NCBI RefSeq assembly: GCF_002915175.1
Contig: NZ_NXEJ01000001.1
Span: 80,143 to 144,142 of the forward strand
DNA from: Agrobacterium rosae
Lineage (GTDB): Bacteria > Pseudomonadota > Alphaproteobacteria > Rhizobiales > Rhizobiaceae
DNA length: 64,000 nt
Direction: 5' to 3'
Below, in pieces: positions 9,079 to 18,182 of this stretch. The notes beneath the pieces were generated by a model that saw only the letters and a list, made by a program, of their open reading frames with translations, did no database searches and was not told the origin of the DNA. Numbering within the stretch: position 1 is the first letter of the stretch; every line of letters starts with the position of its first letter. A program made the position numbers and the translations under genes.

Positions 9079-9192
9079 TTCTAAAAACACTGGTCGAAAA
9101 AGCGGCGCTTTTCCCCACAAGCCTTGATTTTCGCATGGCAAAGTTCGATATCGGGCGCAAGCCATGAACATATGCAAAGCTGGAGTAACGTC

Positions 9193-9828
9193 ATGACCGA
9201 TAAGACCAACAAAGCCGGACCTGACGCGGACCTCGTTGACGAGGGAGCCGAAGGTGCAACAGTTGAGAACGCTGCGCCTGAGCAGGCCGAGCCCGATCCT
9301 GTTGAGGTGCTGAAGGCGGAAAATGCAGATCTGCGCGACAAATTTCTGCGCCTTGCTGCGGAAATGGACAATCTGCGTCGCCGCACGGAGCGTGAAGTAA
9401 AAGACGCAAAGGCCTATTCCGTTTCAGGTTTTGCCCGCGACATGCTGGCGGTTTCCGACAATCTGCGGAGGGCGCTGGAAACCATTCCACCCGAGCTCAA
9501 AGAAAATGCTGATGCCGCTATCGCCGGTGTGATCGAAGGCGTCGATATGACGGAGCGGTCGATGCTGTCGGCACTCGAGCGTCACGGCGTGCGCAAGATG
9601 AATGTCGAAGGCGAAAAATTCGACCCTAATTTCCATCAGGCCATGTTCGAGATTCCAAATACCGCGGTGCCGAACAATACGGTCGTGCAGGTGGTGCAGG
9701 CTGGCTTTACCATTGGCGATCGCGTTCTGCGTCCCGCGATGGTGGGCGTTGCCAAGGGCGGCCCAAAGGGTGAAACGCCGACGACGGCAGAACCAGGCAC
9801 CAGCAGCGTTAACGAAAAAGACGCCTGA
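9193..9828 (+). CDS. grpE: Nucleotide exchange factor GrpE
   Basis: DnaK cochaperone that promotes ADP release. The product is 211 aa: an acidic N-terminal tail, a long coiled coil (about residues 38-100, containing [22 protein letters not shown]) and the C-terminal beta-domain ([15 protein letters not shown]). The frame opens at 9124, but the ATG at 9193 has GGAG eight bases before it and starts at [13 protein letters not shown], like relatives. It is about 115 bp downstream of hrcA and converges with the hydrolase gene. Confidence 0.95.
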   Translation: MTDKTNKAGPDADLVDEGAEGATVENAAPEQAEPDPVEVLKAENADLRDKFLRLAAEMDNLRRRTEREVKDAKAYSVSGFARDMLAVSDNLRRALETIPPELKENADAAIAGVIEGVDMTERSMLSALERHGVRKMNVEGEKFDPNFHQAMFEIPNTAVPNNTVVQVVQAGFTIGDRVLRPAMVGVAKGGPKGETPTTAEPGTSSVNEKDA

Positions 9829-9837
9829 CGAAACTGT

Positions 9838-9872
9838 GTCCATCATTCCAACTCAGCGCTGGAATGATGGAC
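9838..9872. terminator. Perfect 13-bp hairpin between convergent genes
   Basis: GTCCATCATTCCA at 9838-9850 pairs exactly with TGGAATGATGGAC at 9860-9872 around a 9-nt loop. It fills most of the 47-bp gap between the ends of grpE and the opposing hydrolase gene. It lacks a T-run, so it may end or protect both transcripts rather than act as a classical terminator. Confidence 0.5.
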
Positions 9873-9875
9873 CCG

Positions 9876-10991
9876 TTACCTGCCGAATTGGCGATCCAGC
9901 CAGTCATAGGCATAATTCTGTTGGTCAGCCGTAAAGACATGGCCGCCTGGCCATAGTTTGGTTTCGAGGCGATCCAGCGCGTTCCATGCTTCCCAAACCA
10001 ACCGCATTTTTTCGAACGCATCTTTTACCGATGCAGGGGGAAAGAGTGTATCCGCCGCTCCGGCGAAGATCAGCATCGGGTTTGGTGCAGCAAGGCTCGC
10101 AACATCGGGATAGTCAAGATATTGCATCAGCCCCGGATGGGTCATGTGCCACGCTGATCCGCCCCGCAGTTGATTGTTTCCCGGCACCATCAGCCCTTCT
10201 GCCGTCGCCATCCAGTTGACGGCTACGGTCGCGTTGATCCTGTTGCTCAGCGCTGCCGCCTGCCATGCCCGGAACGCGCCCATGGAGAAGCCAACTGCCG
10301 CTAACCGCTGCTGATCGACCTGCGGCAGGCTCGCCAGAAAATCTGCTGCCCGTGTGTCCTCGAACGCCATGAGGCCAGCCAGGGAGCTTCCCATATTGAA
10401 GAAATTTGCAGCAAGCGCCTGTTGTGCATTATAGGTGAGTGGCCCACGATCGGACCAGCCCAATGCATCTGTTGCCAGTACGACGTAACCTCGGCGGGCA
10501 AGTGCGTCACCCGGATATCGGCTGGAAAAAAACCTCTCTGCCCATGTCTTGGACGTCTGAAGCTTGGCCTCGTCATCCCAGCTTTCAATTAGCTTTTCCT
10601 TGCCGATGTCGAACATCGACCCATGGTCGTGGTACATCACGGCAGCAGGAAACGGGCCTGTGCCTTTCGGCATCAGCAACAATGCAACGACGCGACTGTC
10701 GTTCGTCAGATTAAATGCCACCTTGCGGGCGACATAAGCTCCGCGATCCACCTCATCTATCATTTCAGAGGCGAAATCCGTCTGTATCGGATTCTGGAGG
10801 GTAAGTTCCCATAGTTTGGACCGAGCAATCTCCTTCCAGCGAGGAAGATTTATTGTCCGCTCGGACCAGCCTAATGAAAAGGCCATCCGCTGTTTCATAG
10901 CGGGCGCAAAGACAGGAAGGTTGTCTTCGCTCACGCCGCGCGTCTGGTTGTTGGCCACGTCTGGAGATTTGGTTGGGTCGTCGCCACCCAT
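9876..10991 (-). CDS. Alpha/beta hydrolase, large-esterase type
   Basis: A 371-residue serine hydrolase, cytoplasmic by absence of a signal peptide. The nucleophile elbow is GFSMG with Ser236; the acid is probably Asp314 in GAADTLFP and the base His351 in PGGHVF. The oxyanion region MYHDHGS (about 119-125) and the overall size resemble the acetyl-esterase/dienelactone-hydrolase-like group. The substrate is not predictable. The start ATG overlaps the stop of ptsN (TGATG), so it is the last gene of the lptC-to-ptsN block, an unusual partner that may be lineage-specific. Confidence 0.82.
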   Translation of the reverse strand: MGGDDPTKSPDVANNQTRGVSEDNLPVFAPAMKQRMAFSLGWSERTINLPRWKEIARSKLWELTLQNPIQTDFASEMIDEVDRGAYVARKVAFNLTNDSRVVALLLMPKGTGPFPAAVMYHDHGSMFDIGKEKLIESWDDEAKLQTSKTWAERFFSSRYPGDALARRGYVVLATDALGWSDRGPLTYNAQQALAANFFNMGSSLAGLMAFEDTRAADFLASLPQVDQQRLAAVGFSMGAFRAWQAAALSNRINATVAVNWMATAEGLMVPGNNQLRGGSAWHMTHPGLMQYLDYPDVASLAAPNPMLIFAGAADTLFPPASVKDAFEKMRLVWEAWNALDRLETKLWPGGHVFTADQQNYAYDWLDRQFGR

Positions 10992-11452
10992 CAGGCGGCG
11001 GTTGCCTGTTCCTGATTGAGGAAGGTGTAGATGGCGGTATCCGAATCTGTCGCACGTAGCTTGGCCACCAGTTCAGGGTCGCGCAGCACGCGGGCAATGC
11101 GGGAGAGCGCCTTCAGATGGTCAGCACCGGCACCTTCGGGTGCTAGCAAAAGAAAGACGAGGTCGACCGGCTGGTCGTCCAGCGCTTCGAAATCGACCGG
11201 ATTATCGAGGCGCGCAAAGACACCGACGATGGAATTGATGCTGGCCAGTTTTCCGTGCGGAATAGCAATGCCATGACCGACACCTGTCGAGCCAAGCCGC
11301 TCACGCTGCAATATGACGTCGAAAACTTCCCGTTCCGGCACTCCGGTGATCCGCGCGGCTTTCGCCGCCAGTTCCTGAAGGAGTTGCTTTTTGGAATTAA
11401 CCTTGAGGGCGGGAATAATTGCATCTTGTTGCAGCAAATCTGCCAACGCCAT
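10991..11452 (-). CDS. ptsN: PTS IIA-like nitrogen regulatory protein PtsN (EIIA-Ntr)
   Basis: Terminal phosphoacceptor of the PTS-Ntr phosphorelay, which links nitrogen and carbon state to K+ transport and other targets. The 153-residue product has the IIA fructose/mannitol fold, with the phosphorylated His66 in GIAIPHGK. It lies downstream of rpoN and hpf, the conserved order in proteobacteria. An 81-bp gap to hpf holds a strong hairpin. Confidence 0.96.
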   Translation of the reverse strand: MALADLLQQDAIIPALKVNSKKQLLQELAAKAARITGVPEREVFDVILQRERLGSTGVGHGIAIPHGKLASINSIVGVFARLDNPVDFEALDDQPVDLVFLLLAPEGAGADHLKALSRIARVLRDPELVAKLRATDSDTAIYTFLNQEQATAA

Positions 11453-11484
11453 TCTTTTTATCCTTCATGCCATCGAAACGAACC

Positions 11485-11514
11485 GGGAGTGCCGCCGATG
11501 AGGGCCGCACTCCC
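11485..11514 (-). other. Hairpin between hpf and ptsN
   Basis: Twelve-bp inverted repeat (GGGAGTGCCGCC / GGCCGCACTCCC, one mismatch, 6-nt loop). No T-run follows on the minus strand, so it is more likely an RNA processing or stability element, or a weak attenuator, separating hpf from ptsN. Confidence 0.5.
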
Positions 11515-11533
11515 TTTCGTTCTGTCAGACTAT

Positions 11534-12109
11534 TCAGCTTTTTATCGTTGCCGCATCAATCCAGCCGATGTTTCCATCGTTGCGGCGGTAAACGATATTC
11601 AGTTCCTTGGCAGGGCTGCGGAACAGCAGCACCGGCTCATCTGTCATATCAAGCGCCATCACCGCGCTTGCGACCGTCATCGTTTTGACCTGCTTGGAGG
11701 TTTCAGCAACGATCGTCGGCGCGAAATCTTCAGGCACTTCCTCGTCTTCATCAGGCACGGCGTCCATGACCGTGTAAGGAAACTCTTCGAGGATGCTGTT
11801 GGCGGACGCACCATTATGGTGATCCTTCAGCTTTCTCTTATATCTGCGAAGCCGCTTCTCAATTCGTGCAGCTGCCGCATCGAAACTTGCCTGTGGATCA
11901 TTGGCCTCGCCTGCAGCATGCAAAACAACCCCGGTATCGAGATGGATTTTGCAATCGCTTGAAAAGCGTGGCCCGGATTTCTCCACGGTTACTTGGCCAG
12001 AATACCCCCCGTCAAAGTATTTGGTAATCGCCAGGCTAATGTTGTCCTCGATCCTCTGACGGAACGATTCGCCGATATCCATATGTTTACCAGATACACG
12101 CACACTCAT
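11534..12109 (-). CDS. hpf: Ribosome hibernation promoting factor (long form)
   Basis: Binds the 30S subunit and dimerises ribosomes into inactive 100S particles in stationary phase. The 191-residue size identifies the long form: N-terminal S30AE domain (MSVRVSGKHMDIGESFRQRIED, then about to residue 105) plus a C-terminal dimerisation domain near residues 133-190 (VVAETSKQVKTMTVASAVM, LLFRSPAKELNIVYRRNDG). It sits between rpoN and ptsN. A GG-N10-GC element upstream suggests possible sigma-54 control. Confidence 0.95.
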   Translation of the reverse strand: MSVRVSGKHMDIGESFRQRIEDNISLAITKYFDGGYSGQVTVEKSGPRFSSDCKIHLDTGVVLHAAGEANDPQASFDAAAARIEKRLRRYKRKLKDHHNGASANSILEEFPYTVMDAVPDEDEEVPEDFAPTIVAETSKQVKTMTVASAVMALDMTDEPVLLFRSPAKELNIVYRRNDGNIGWIDAATIKS

Positions 12110-12141
12110 GGAATTTTTCCTTCTTCAGTGATTTGCGTATA

Positions 12142-12162
12142 CCAGCTTACGTCAAGCCAAGC
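12142..12162 (-). promoter_or_regulatory. Sigma-54-like (-24/-12) promoter before hpf
   Basis: On the minus strand TGGCTTG is followed by four bases and then AAGCT, keeping the invariant GG (12158-12157) and GC (12146-12145) exactly ten bases apart. About eight of twelve consensus positions of TGGCACG-N4-TTGCW match. The predicted start near 12134 would give a 5' leader of about 25 nt containing the GAAGAAGGA ribosome site of hpf. Confidence 0.35.
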
Positions 12163-12332
12163 GCTCATCCAAGCGTTTCGAGTCCGTTTCGGTCTCATTC
12201 CGGCTTGGCACCTCAGCACAACGAGCACTTTAACGTTGGTGAGCCCCTGCCACCCGTGCGGCGAGCTTCTAGCCTTGGCGGCATGAAGAGTCAATTAAGA
12301 TTATTAACACTTTGAAATATATTAATTTTTCA

Positions 12333-13880
12333 TTATGCGATCGCGATTTTCGCCATCGCTTTTTTCTCCCGCCGCCTTTGTACGGAGGAGGGAATATTCA
12401 TGGCTTCACGATATTTTGCGACCGTTCGCCGCGCCAGCTCAACGCCGTTTTTTTTCAGATTTTCGACAATTTCGTCATCCGACAGAACCCCATCGGGTGC
12501 TTCTTGCGCAATCATCAGCTTGATGCGATGGCGCACCGCTTCCGCCGAGTGGCTGTCGCCGCCCTCTACCGATCCTATGGAAACACTGAAGAAGTATTTG
12601 AGCTCGAACAGTCCGCGCGGCGTCAGCATGTATTTGCGAGAGGTCACGCGGCTGACGGTGGACTCGTGCATCTTGATGGCATCAGCCACTTGCTTGAGAT
12701 TGAGAGGACGCAAATGGTCGACGCCATGGATAAGAAAGGCATCCTGCTGGCGCACGATTTCGCTGGCAACCTTCATGATTGTTTTAGCGCGCTGGTCGAG
12801 GCTGCGGGTCAGCCAGCTGGCTGTCTGCATGCATTCCGATAGAAACTCACCATCCTCGCCGCTGCGCGCTTTGATTTTGGAAACCTGGGCGAAATAGGTT
12901 TGGTTCACCAGCACGCGCGGTAGCGTTTCCGGGTTCAACTCGATAAGCCAGCTGCCATCGCTTGCTGGCCTGACAATGATGTCAGGCACAATGATTTCCG
13001 AAATCCCGGTTTCAAAACCCGCACCTGGCCGGGGATTCAGCGAGCGGATTTCGGCCAGCATATCCAGAAGATCTTCTTCTCCGACGCCACACAGACGTTT
13101 GAGCGAGACAAAATCACGTTTGGCCAGAAGCTCGAGATTTCCAACAAATGCGCGCATTGCCGGGTCGAGACGGTCTTTCTGCGCAAGTTGAATGGAAAGG
13201 CATTCACAAAGCGTTCTCGAAAAAATACCCGGCGGGTCGAGTGTCTGGAGAGCGGTGAGAATAGTTTCGACCTCGGCTATGGATTTACCAAGACGATCTG
13301 AAACATCATCCAGCGCCTCCGCGGGGATATATCCGGTCTCTTCCAAGTGATCGAGCAACGCGTCCGCAATCAAACGGTCTTTAGGTAAAGAGATGGTGAA
13401 GGGGAGTTGCTGACCAATATGATCGCGGAGGGTCTGCTTGCTTGCGACGAAATCGTCGAGATCGTAAGCCTCGGCGGAATCCGCACCGGGCATGGATTTC
13501 CATTGCCCGATGAGCTCGGGTGCATCCGCCTTCGACGGCGCTCCATCGTCTTGAAAAACATTCTCGAAACTCGTGTCGAGCTGTTCATTCAGGCTGCTCG
13601 CACGGTCACCATACCATTCTTCAGGATCGGGTGGGCTCTCGGCAAACTGTTCGGGAGCTGGTCCAGGTTCATCTAAGCTGTCTGAATTGGCGGGAGAGGA
13701 GCCGCTTAAATCGCTATCATTTGCTACAATTTCCAGCAGCGGGTTTTTCTCGACCTCTTGCGCGATGAATTGCGTCAGCTCGATATGCGTCATCTGAAGC
13801 AGTTGTATGGACTGCATCAGTTGCGGGGTCATGACCAGAGACTGACTCTGACGCAGCAGAAGACTGGCGGACAAGGCCAT
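12333..13880 (-). CDS. rpoN: RNA polymerase sigma-54 factor RpoN
   Basis: Alternative sigma factor for nitrogen and related regulons; needs AAA+ activators. The product is 515 aa. Region I is glutamine- and leucine-rich (SLVMTPQLMQSIQLLQM), region II is acidic, and region III contains the core-binding part and, near the C-terminus, the RpoN box ARRTVAKYREAM, which reads the -24 element. The frame is open to 13943, but the ATG at 13880 begins with MALSASLLLRQSQSL, the conserved start in rhizobia. It lies between lptB and hpf. Confidence 0.96.
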   Translation of the reverse strand: MALSASLLLRQSQSLVMTPQLMQSIQLLQMTHIELTQFIAQEVEKNPLLEIVANDSDLSGSSPANSDSLDEPGPAPEQFAESPPDPEEWYGDRASSLNEQLDTSFENVFQDDGAPSKADAPELIGQWKSMPGADSAEAYDLDDFVASKQTLRDHIGQQLPFTISLPKDRLIADALLDHLEETGYIPAEALDDVSDRLGKSIAEVETILTALQTLDPPGIFSRTLCECLSIQLAQKDRLDPAMRAFVGNLELLAKRDFVSLKRLCGVGEEDLLDMLAEIRSLNPRPGAGFETGISEIIVPDIIVRPASDGSWLIELNPETLPRVLVNQTYFAQVSKIKARSGEDGEFLSECMQTASWLTRSLDQRAKTIMKVASEIVRQQDAFLIHGVDHLRPLNLKQVADAIKMHESTVSRVTSRKYMLTPRGLFELKYFFSVSIGSVEGGDSHSAEAVRHRIKLMIAQEAPDGVLSDDEIVENLKKNGVELARRTVAKYREAMNIPSSVQRRREKKAMAKIAIA

Positions 13881-14061
13881 GGCGGACGCTAAACTCCCAT
13901 AAACCCACTTTTCGCCCTCTTTTTTGAAAAAGATCGACGACAAAGTCTCACTTGGCCCAAAAATTGCTTTTTATTTTTGTTTGGTCAAGCTCAACTCGGA
14001 GCAAGGAGAAAGAATCTTTGCTGCGAACGCGTCGCAGGCGGCACTTTTTCTAAGTCGCCGC

Positions 14062-14874
14062 TCAAAGGCTGAAATTATTGCCCAGATAAAGGCGACGAAC
14101 ATCAGCGTTGTTGACGATCTCCGATGCTCGACCGTGGGTCAACACCTCGCCAGCATGAATAATATATGCCCGGTCGATGAGCCCCAATGTTTCACGCACA
14201 TTATGGTCGGTAATCAAAACACCGATCCCGCGCGCTGTAAGGTGGCGCACGAGGTTTTGAATATCGCTGACGGAGATCGGATCCACGCCTGCAAACGGCT
14301 CATCCAGAAGCATGAAGGTCGGGTCAGTTGCCAGAGCGCGGGCGATTTCCAGACGTCTCCGCTCGCCACCCGAAAGGGCGACGGCCGGGGATTTACGCAG
14401 CTGTGAAATATGAAACTCTTCCAGGAGCTCATCGAGCTTGCGGTTACGCTTCTTCTCGTCGCGCTCGTGCACTTCCAGAACGGCGCGAATATTGTCCTCG
14501 ACGGTCAATCCGCGAAAAATGGATGCTTCCTGCGGAAGATATCCGACGCCCAACCGCGCGCGGCGATACATGGGCATGTTGGTGACATCGTTGCCATTGA
14601 TGGCAATCTTGCCGGAATCGACGGGAACAAGGCCGGTGATCATGTAAAAACACGTCGTCTTGCCGGCTCCGTTCGGCCCGAGCAAGCCAACGGCCTCACC
14701 ACGTCGAACCACGAGCGATACGCCGTTGACGACGCGGCGGGTGTTGTAAGTCTTCGTCAAGCCTTGGGCGATCAAGGTGCCGTCATAGCGAGACTTGTCG
14801 CCGGCAACGCCATCCGTTTCGGGTGCGCGCGCGGAACCAGCGCCAAACAGCTTTGAGATAGATTGTATCTTCAC
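14062..14874 (-). CDS. lptB: LPS export ABC transporter ATP-binding protein LptB
   Basis: Cytoplasmic ATPase of the LptB2FGC complex that extracts LPS from the inner membrane. From the GTG at 14874 the product is 270 aa. Walker A GPNGAGKTT is at 66-74, the signature is LSGGERRRLE near 163, and Walker B FMLLDEPFAGVDP is near 185. An N-terminal extension of about 30 residues precedes the core. The GTG lies 10 bp after the lptA stop; the longer frame from 14937 would overlap lptA by 53 bp and is less likely. The start codon is not certain. Confidence 0.93.
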   Translation of the reverse strand: MKIQSISKLFGAGSARAPETDGVAGDKSRYDGTLIAQGLTKTYNTRRVVNGVSLVVRRGEAVGLLGPNGAGKTTCFYMITGLVPVDSGKIAINGNDVTNMPMYRRARLGVGYLPQEASIFRGLTVEDNIRAVLEVHERDEKKRNRKLDELLEEFHISQLRKSPAVALSGGERRRLEIARALATDPTFMLLDEPFAGVDPISVSDIQNLVRHLTARGIGVLITDHNVRETLGLIDRAYIIHAGEVLTHGRASEIVNNADVRRLYLGNNFSL

Positions 14875-14884
14875 GGGGTACGAA

Positions 14885-15460
14885 CTACTGCTTTTTCTGC
14901 GATTTCGGGTCGAGCATGATGCGCACTGGCCCACCACAGCTTTCCAGCTTTGCCTGACCGGTCGTCATGAAAACCGTCAACTTGCAACCGGTGAAAACAT
15001 TCGTGTCCTGAGACAGGACGACCTGTTTTCCCGAAAGAATAAATGTCTGCGCTGCCATATCGAACTCGCCCTTGTCGGCGGTCGCTTTTTGCGTGCCGGA
15101 GGTGAGGTAGACAGAGTTATCTACGAAAATCTTATCGATGTCGGCACCGCCGCTGGTGATCGATGAGCTTGCAGCCGCACCGTCGCCCTTGCTCTTGTAG
15201 AGCACGGTCATCTTGCCAGCCTGCAAGGTGGTCGTGCCCTGCACAACCTTCACATTACCTGTAAAATAAGCTTTGTGCTCCTGATCCCGCACTTCCAGCT
15301 GATCGCTTTCGATAGCAATCGGCTGGTCATTGGAAAGCTTCAGGCCATCCATGCTGCTGGTTGTATTCTGCGCGGCCACAGGGCCTGCAAGACATGCCAG
15401 AGCAACGGCTGCAAAGCAGGCTGCGTTGGTATAACGGGCTATGCGCGAAATCTGCATCAT
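14885..15460 (-). CDS. lptA: LPS transport periplasmic protein LptA
   Basis: Periplasmic bridge protein that carries LPS between LptC and LptD. The 191-residue product has a signal peptide (cleavage near AGPVAAQ, residue 30) and an OstA beta-jellyroll domain beginning PIAIESDQLEVRDQEHKAYFTGNV. The C-terminus is basic and Gln-rich. It sits between lptC and lptB, the usual order. Confidence 0.93.
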   Translation of the reverse strand: MMQISRIARYTNAACFAAVALACLAGPVAAQNTTSSMDGLKLSNDQPIAIESDQLEVRDQEHKAYFTGNVKVVQGTTTLQAGKMTVLYKSKGDGAAASSSITSGGADIDKIFVDNSVYLTSGTQKATADKGEFDMAAQTFILSGKQVVLSQDTNVFTGCKLTVFMTTGQAKLESCGGPVRIMLDPKSQKKQ

Positions 15461-15473
15461 CTGGGTCGGGCTC

Positions 15474-16139
15474 TCACTTGCCTGCGTTCTGAATGGTCGA
15501 TGCAGCTATACGAGCTCGTACCTGCCCCGAAAATGTAATCGTCTTGCCATTATCTGCTATATATAAACTATCCGCGTTAATGGAACCTTCTTGGGTCTTG
15601 ATGGCAACAGGCGTTTTGCTGTCCATCGTTCCGGCTTTCAGGTCGACATTCGCAGATTGGAACTTAGCTTGTATGCCATTGCTGAGATTGATGTCAAAGG
15701 GGGCAGTCATTTGCAACCGGTTTGTCGCGCGGTCGAAAATACCCTCCTGCGCGACAACCTGTGCGACAATATCATTCATGGGCACAGCCGCCAGCACTTT
15801 TTCAAGCGTCATGAGGTTGGGGCTGGCAATATCCTGTAACGCGCGCTCGGCGTTCATGGAGTAATCGAAGCCCTTGTTGTTGCGCCCGGCAAGCGCCGGC
15901 TTTTCCATGACGATCTTGCCGTTTTCCACGGTGGCGCTTTGAAGCGAAACCTCGTCCGGCATCCATGTGCGCGCCAGCGATACGGCAATGAAAGCCAGCG
16001 AGATGATGGCGGCTCCGAGCGGAAGAACGATCTTCAGTTTCCTCACCCGCGCGGAATGGCGCAGCGCAAGATGGTACGCGCTCTCATGTCCGCTGGACAG
16101 AGGAAAGGCGGGCGCTGGCTGGCTTATTCGTTCAAGCAT
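15474..16139 (-). CDS. lptC: LPS export inner-membrane protein LptC
   Basis: Bitopic partner of LptBFG that passes LPS to LptA. The 221-residue product has one membrane segment (about residues 36-58, KIVLPLGAAIISLAFIAVSL) after a short cytoplasmic tail and a periplasmic beta-rich domain. It is 13 bp upstream of lptA and is the first gene of the minus-strand block that runs through rpoN to ptsN. Confidence 0.9.
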   Translation of the reverse strand: MLERISQPAPAFPLSSGHESAYHLALRHSARVRKLKIVLPLGAAIISLAFIAVSLARTWMPDEVSLQSATVENGKIVMEKPALAGRNNKGFDYSMNAERALQDIASPNLMTLEKVLAAVPMNDIVAQVVAQEGIFDRATNRLQMTAPFDINLSNGIQAKFQSANVDLKAGTMDSKTPVAIKTQEGSINADSLYIADNGKTITFSGQVRARIAASTIQNAGK

Positions 16140-16380
16140 CTCTTAAAGTGTCCGGGGCAGGTCATCGCAGCCAAAAGGTACAAAGCGACGCCATCATGAG
16201 TTTTGGTTGTCTTTGGCACGAGGGCCATGCTCTGCCAATATGGTTTTTCTCTGAAATAGCGCAAGGGCTACGATATTTTTATCAAAACCGTGCTTTCCCG
16301 TTTGTTTCCTGCCAAGAGGTGAGTACAAGGCTCATAGGGTCGGCTTTAAAAGCCGTTACTGGTTTATCGAAGGTGAACAC
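16140..16380. other. Intergenic region between lptC and sppA
   Basis: A 241-bp divergent promoter region. The only clear structure is a 15-bp palindrome CGGCTTTAAAAGCCG at 16341-16355, about 25 bp before sppA; it could be an operator or the base of an RNA hairpin. AAGGTGA before 16381 is the sppA ribosome site. No gene seen. Confidence 0.4.
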
Positions 16381-17334
16381 ATGGATCAGATGGCAATCGC
16401 AGATCGCAGACAGTTGCGGCGCAAGCTGACATTCTGGCGCGTTGCGGTCGTGCTGCTTCTGGTCGCAGGTTGTTTCGCAATTTATAGGTTTGCTTTCTCG
16501 GCGCCGACGCAAAGCATGCGGCCGCATATTGCGCGCGTCGAAATCAGCGGCATTATTCAAGACGACACCGAGTTGTTGGAGCGGCTGCAAAAGATTGCCG
16601 ATAGCGATAGTGCCAAGGGCCTGATCGTCTCGATTTCTTCGCCAGGTGGCACGACCTACGGCGGCGAGCGGATTTTCAAAGCCATTCGCGCCGTTGCTGA
16701 AAAGAAGCCGGTCGTCTCCGATGTGCGCACATTGGCCGCCTCTGCAGGCTACATGATAGCGACCGCAGGCGACACGATCATTGCCGGCGATACCTCCATT
16801 ACCGGATCGATTGGTGTGATTTTCCAGTATCCGCAGGTCGGTCCTCTTCTCGACAAGCTTGGCGTGTCCTTGCAGGAAATCAAATCTTCACCGATGAAGG
16901 CAGAACCTTCGCCTTTCCACGAACCGCCGGAAGAGGCGAAAACCATGATCCGCAACATGGTCATGGATAGCTATGGCTGGTTTGTCGACCTTGTGGCAGA
17001 TCGCCGCAAGCTGCCGCGGGAAGACGTTCTCAAACTTGCGGACGGTTCCATTTTCACCGGTCGTCAGGCCGCCGCTGCCAAACTCATCGACACGCTGGGC
17101 GGCGAAAAAGAAATCCGCGGTTATTTCGAGACCCGCAACGTAGCCAAGGATCTGCCGATCGTGGAATGGACCGCACCATCCAAGCGCTCGCCGTTCGGCC
17201 TGTTCAGTCTTGCCGGGATCGTCAAACTGCTCGGCTATGATGAATTTCTGCCATTCGATGCACCGCGCCAGCTGGGGGCCGACAAGTTGTTTCTTGACGG
17301 TCTTGTTTCGGTTTGGCAGGTTAGAGACCGTTAA
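16381..17334 (+). CDS. sppA: Signal peptide peptidase SppA (S49 serine protease)
   Basis: Cleaves remnant signal peptides in the cytoplasmic membrane. The 317-residue short form has one N-terminal membrane anchor (about residues 19-39) and one S49 domain. The catalytic Ser is in [10 protein letters not shown] and the Lys in [14 protein letters not shown], the Ser/Lys dyad of this family. It starts the plus-strand group sppA-ihfB-lapA-like, with ihfB following at 26 bp. Confidence 0.93.
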   Translation: MDQMAIADRRQLRRKLTFWRVAVVLLLVAGCFAIYRFAFSAPTQSMRPHIARVEISGIIQDDTELLERLQKIADSDSAKGLIVSISSPGGTTYGGERIFKAIRAVAEKKPVVSDVRTLAASAGYMIATAGDTIIAGDTSITGSIGVIFQYPQVGPLLDKLGVSLQEIKSSPMKAEPSPFHEPPEEAKTMIRNMVMDSYGWFVDLVADRRKLPREDVLKLADGSIFTGRQAAAAKLIDTLGGEKEIRGYFETRNVAKDLPIVEWTAPSKRSPFGLFSLAGIVKLLGYDEFLPFDAPRQLGADKLFLDGLVSVWQVRDR

Positions 17335-17360
17335 AAAGCCAATTCTTTCAGGGGGCAACT

Positions 17361-17666
17361 TTGATTAAGTCTGAACTGGTGCAGATCGTTGCTGCGCACA
17401 ACCCGCACCTCTACCACCGCGATGTCGAAAATATCGTCAACGCTGTGCTGGACGAGATTACGGATGCGCTGGCAGCGGGCAACCGTGTCGAGCTGCGCGG
17501 CTTTGGTGCTTTCTCGGTCAAGAACCGTCCGTCGCGGTCTGGACGCAACCCGCGCACCGGTGAATCCGTTTTCGTCGAAGAAAAATGGGTTCCCTTCTTC
17601 AAGACGGGCAAAGAATTGCGTGAGCGGCTGAACCCAGGCATGAGCGACGTCGAAGACGAAGACTGA
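17361..17666 (+). CDS. ihfB: Integration host factor subunit beta
   Basis: DNA-bending nucleoid protein that works as a heterodimer with IhfA and assists sigma-54 promoters and recombination. The 101-residue product has the HU/IHF fold, with the DNA-intercalating arm [21 protein letters not shown]. The start is TTG at 17361, with GGGGGCAAC upstream; no ATG fits. The acidic tail MSDVEDED is typical of alphaproteobacterial IhfB. Confidence 0.95.
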   Translation: MIKSELVQIVAAHNPHLYHRDVENIVNAVLDEITDALAAGNRVELRGFGAFSVKNRPSRSGRNPRTGESVFVEEKWVPFFKTGKELRERLNPGMSDVEDED

Positions 17667-17751
17667 GCATAGTGGTTGAGGCGGAGCCCTCAAGCTCCTA
17701 TCTGACGTCGATGCAGGTTTGTCTGAAGGCCCCTAAGACGGAGTATCGTGG

Positions 17752-18102
17752 ATGTCAAAAAAGATCGTCAACCTTTTGGTTCTGGTCCCTCTGGCCATTA
17801 TTCTGGTGGTATTGTGCGTTGCCAACCGACAGGCGGTGACGCTGGCGCTCAACCCGTTCAGGCCAGACGATAGTTTGCTGTCGTTTTCGGCACCCTTTTT
17901 CGTATTTATTTTTCTTGCCGTTATTTTTGGTGTGTTTCTGGGTTCGCTGGTCACCTGGTTTTCGCAGGGTAAATATCGCAAGCGCGCCCGCACCGAAGCC
18001 AAGGAAGCCATACGCTGGCATGACGAAGCCAACAGGCACAAGGCTGCCGCCAACACGGTTGCAATCAGTGCGCCGGTCGATGCCCGTATCGCCTCCAAGT
18101 AA
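17752..18102 (+). CDS. LapA/DUF1049-domain membrane protein
   Basis: A 116-residue protein with two membrane segments (about residues 6-25 and 44-67) and a cytoplasmic C-terminal tail rich in charged residues (GKYRKRARTEAKEAIRWHDEANRH). The domain, called DUF1049 or LapA, is found in lipopolysaccharide assembly protein LapA of enterobacteria, but the rhizobial proteins are not characterised and a shared role is inference. The position downstream of ihfB is conserved in many Proteobacteria. Confidence 0.8.
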   Translation: MSKKIVNLLVLVPLAIILVVLCVANRQAVTLALNPFRPDDSLLSFSAPFFVFIFLAVIFGVFLGSLVTWFSQGKYRKRARTEAKEAIRWHDEANRHKAAANTVAISAPVDARIASK

Positions 18103-18182
18103 AATTGCTCGCAACGTGATAGGTTTTGACAGCGCAGCCCTTTGATAATAACGCGCCGTGATGTTATTCGCTGTCGCAAGAG

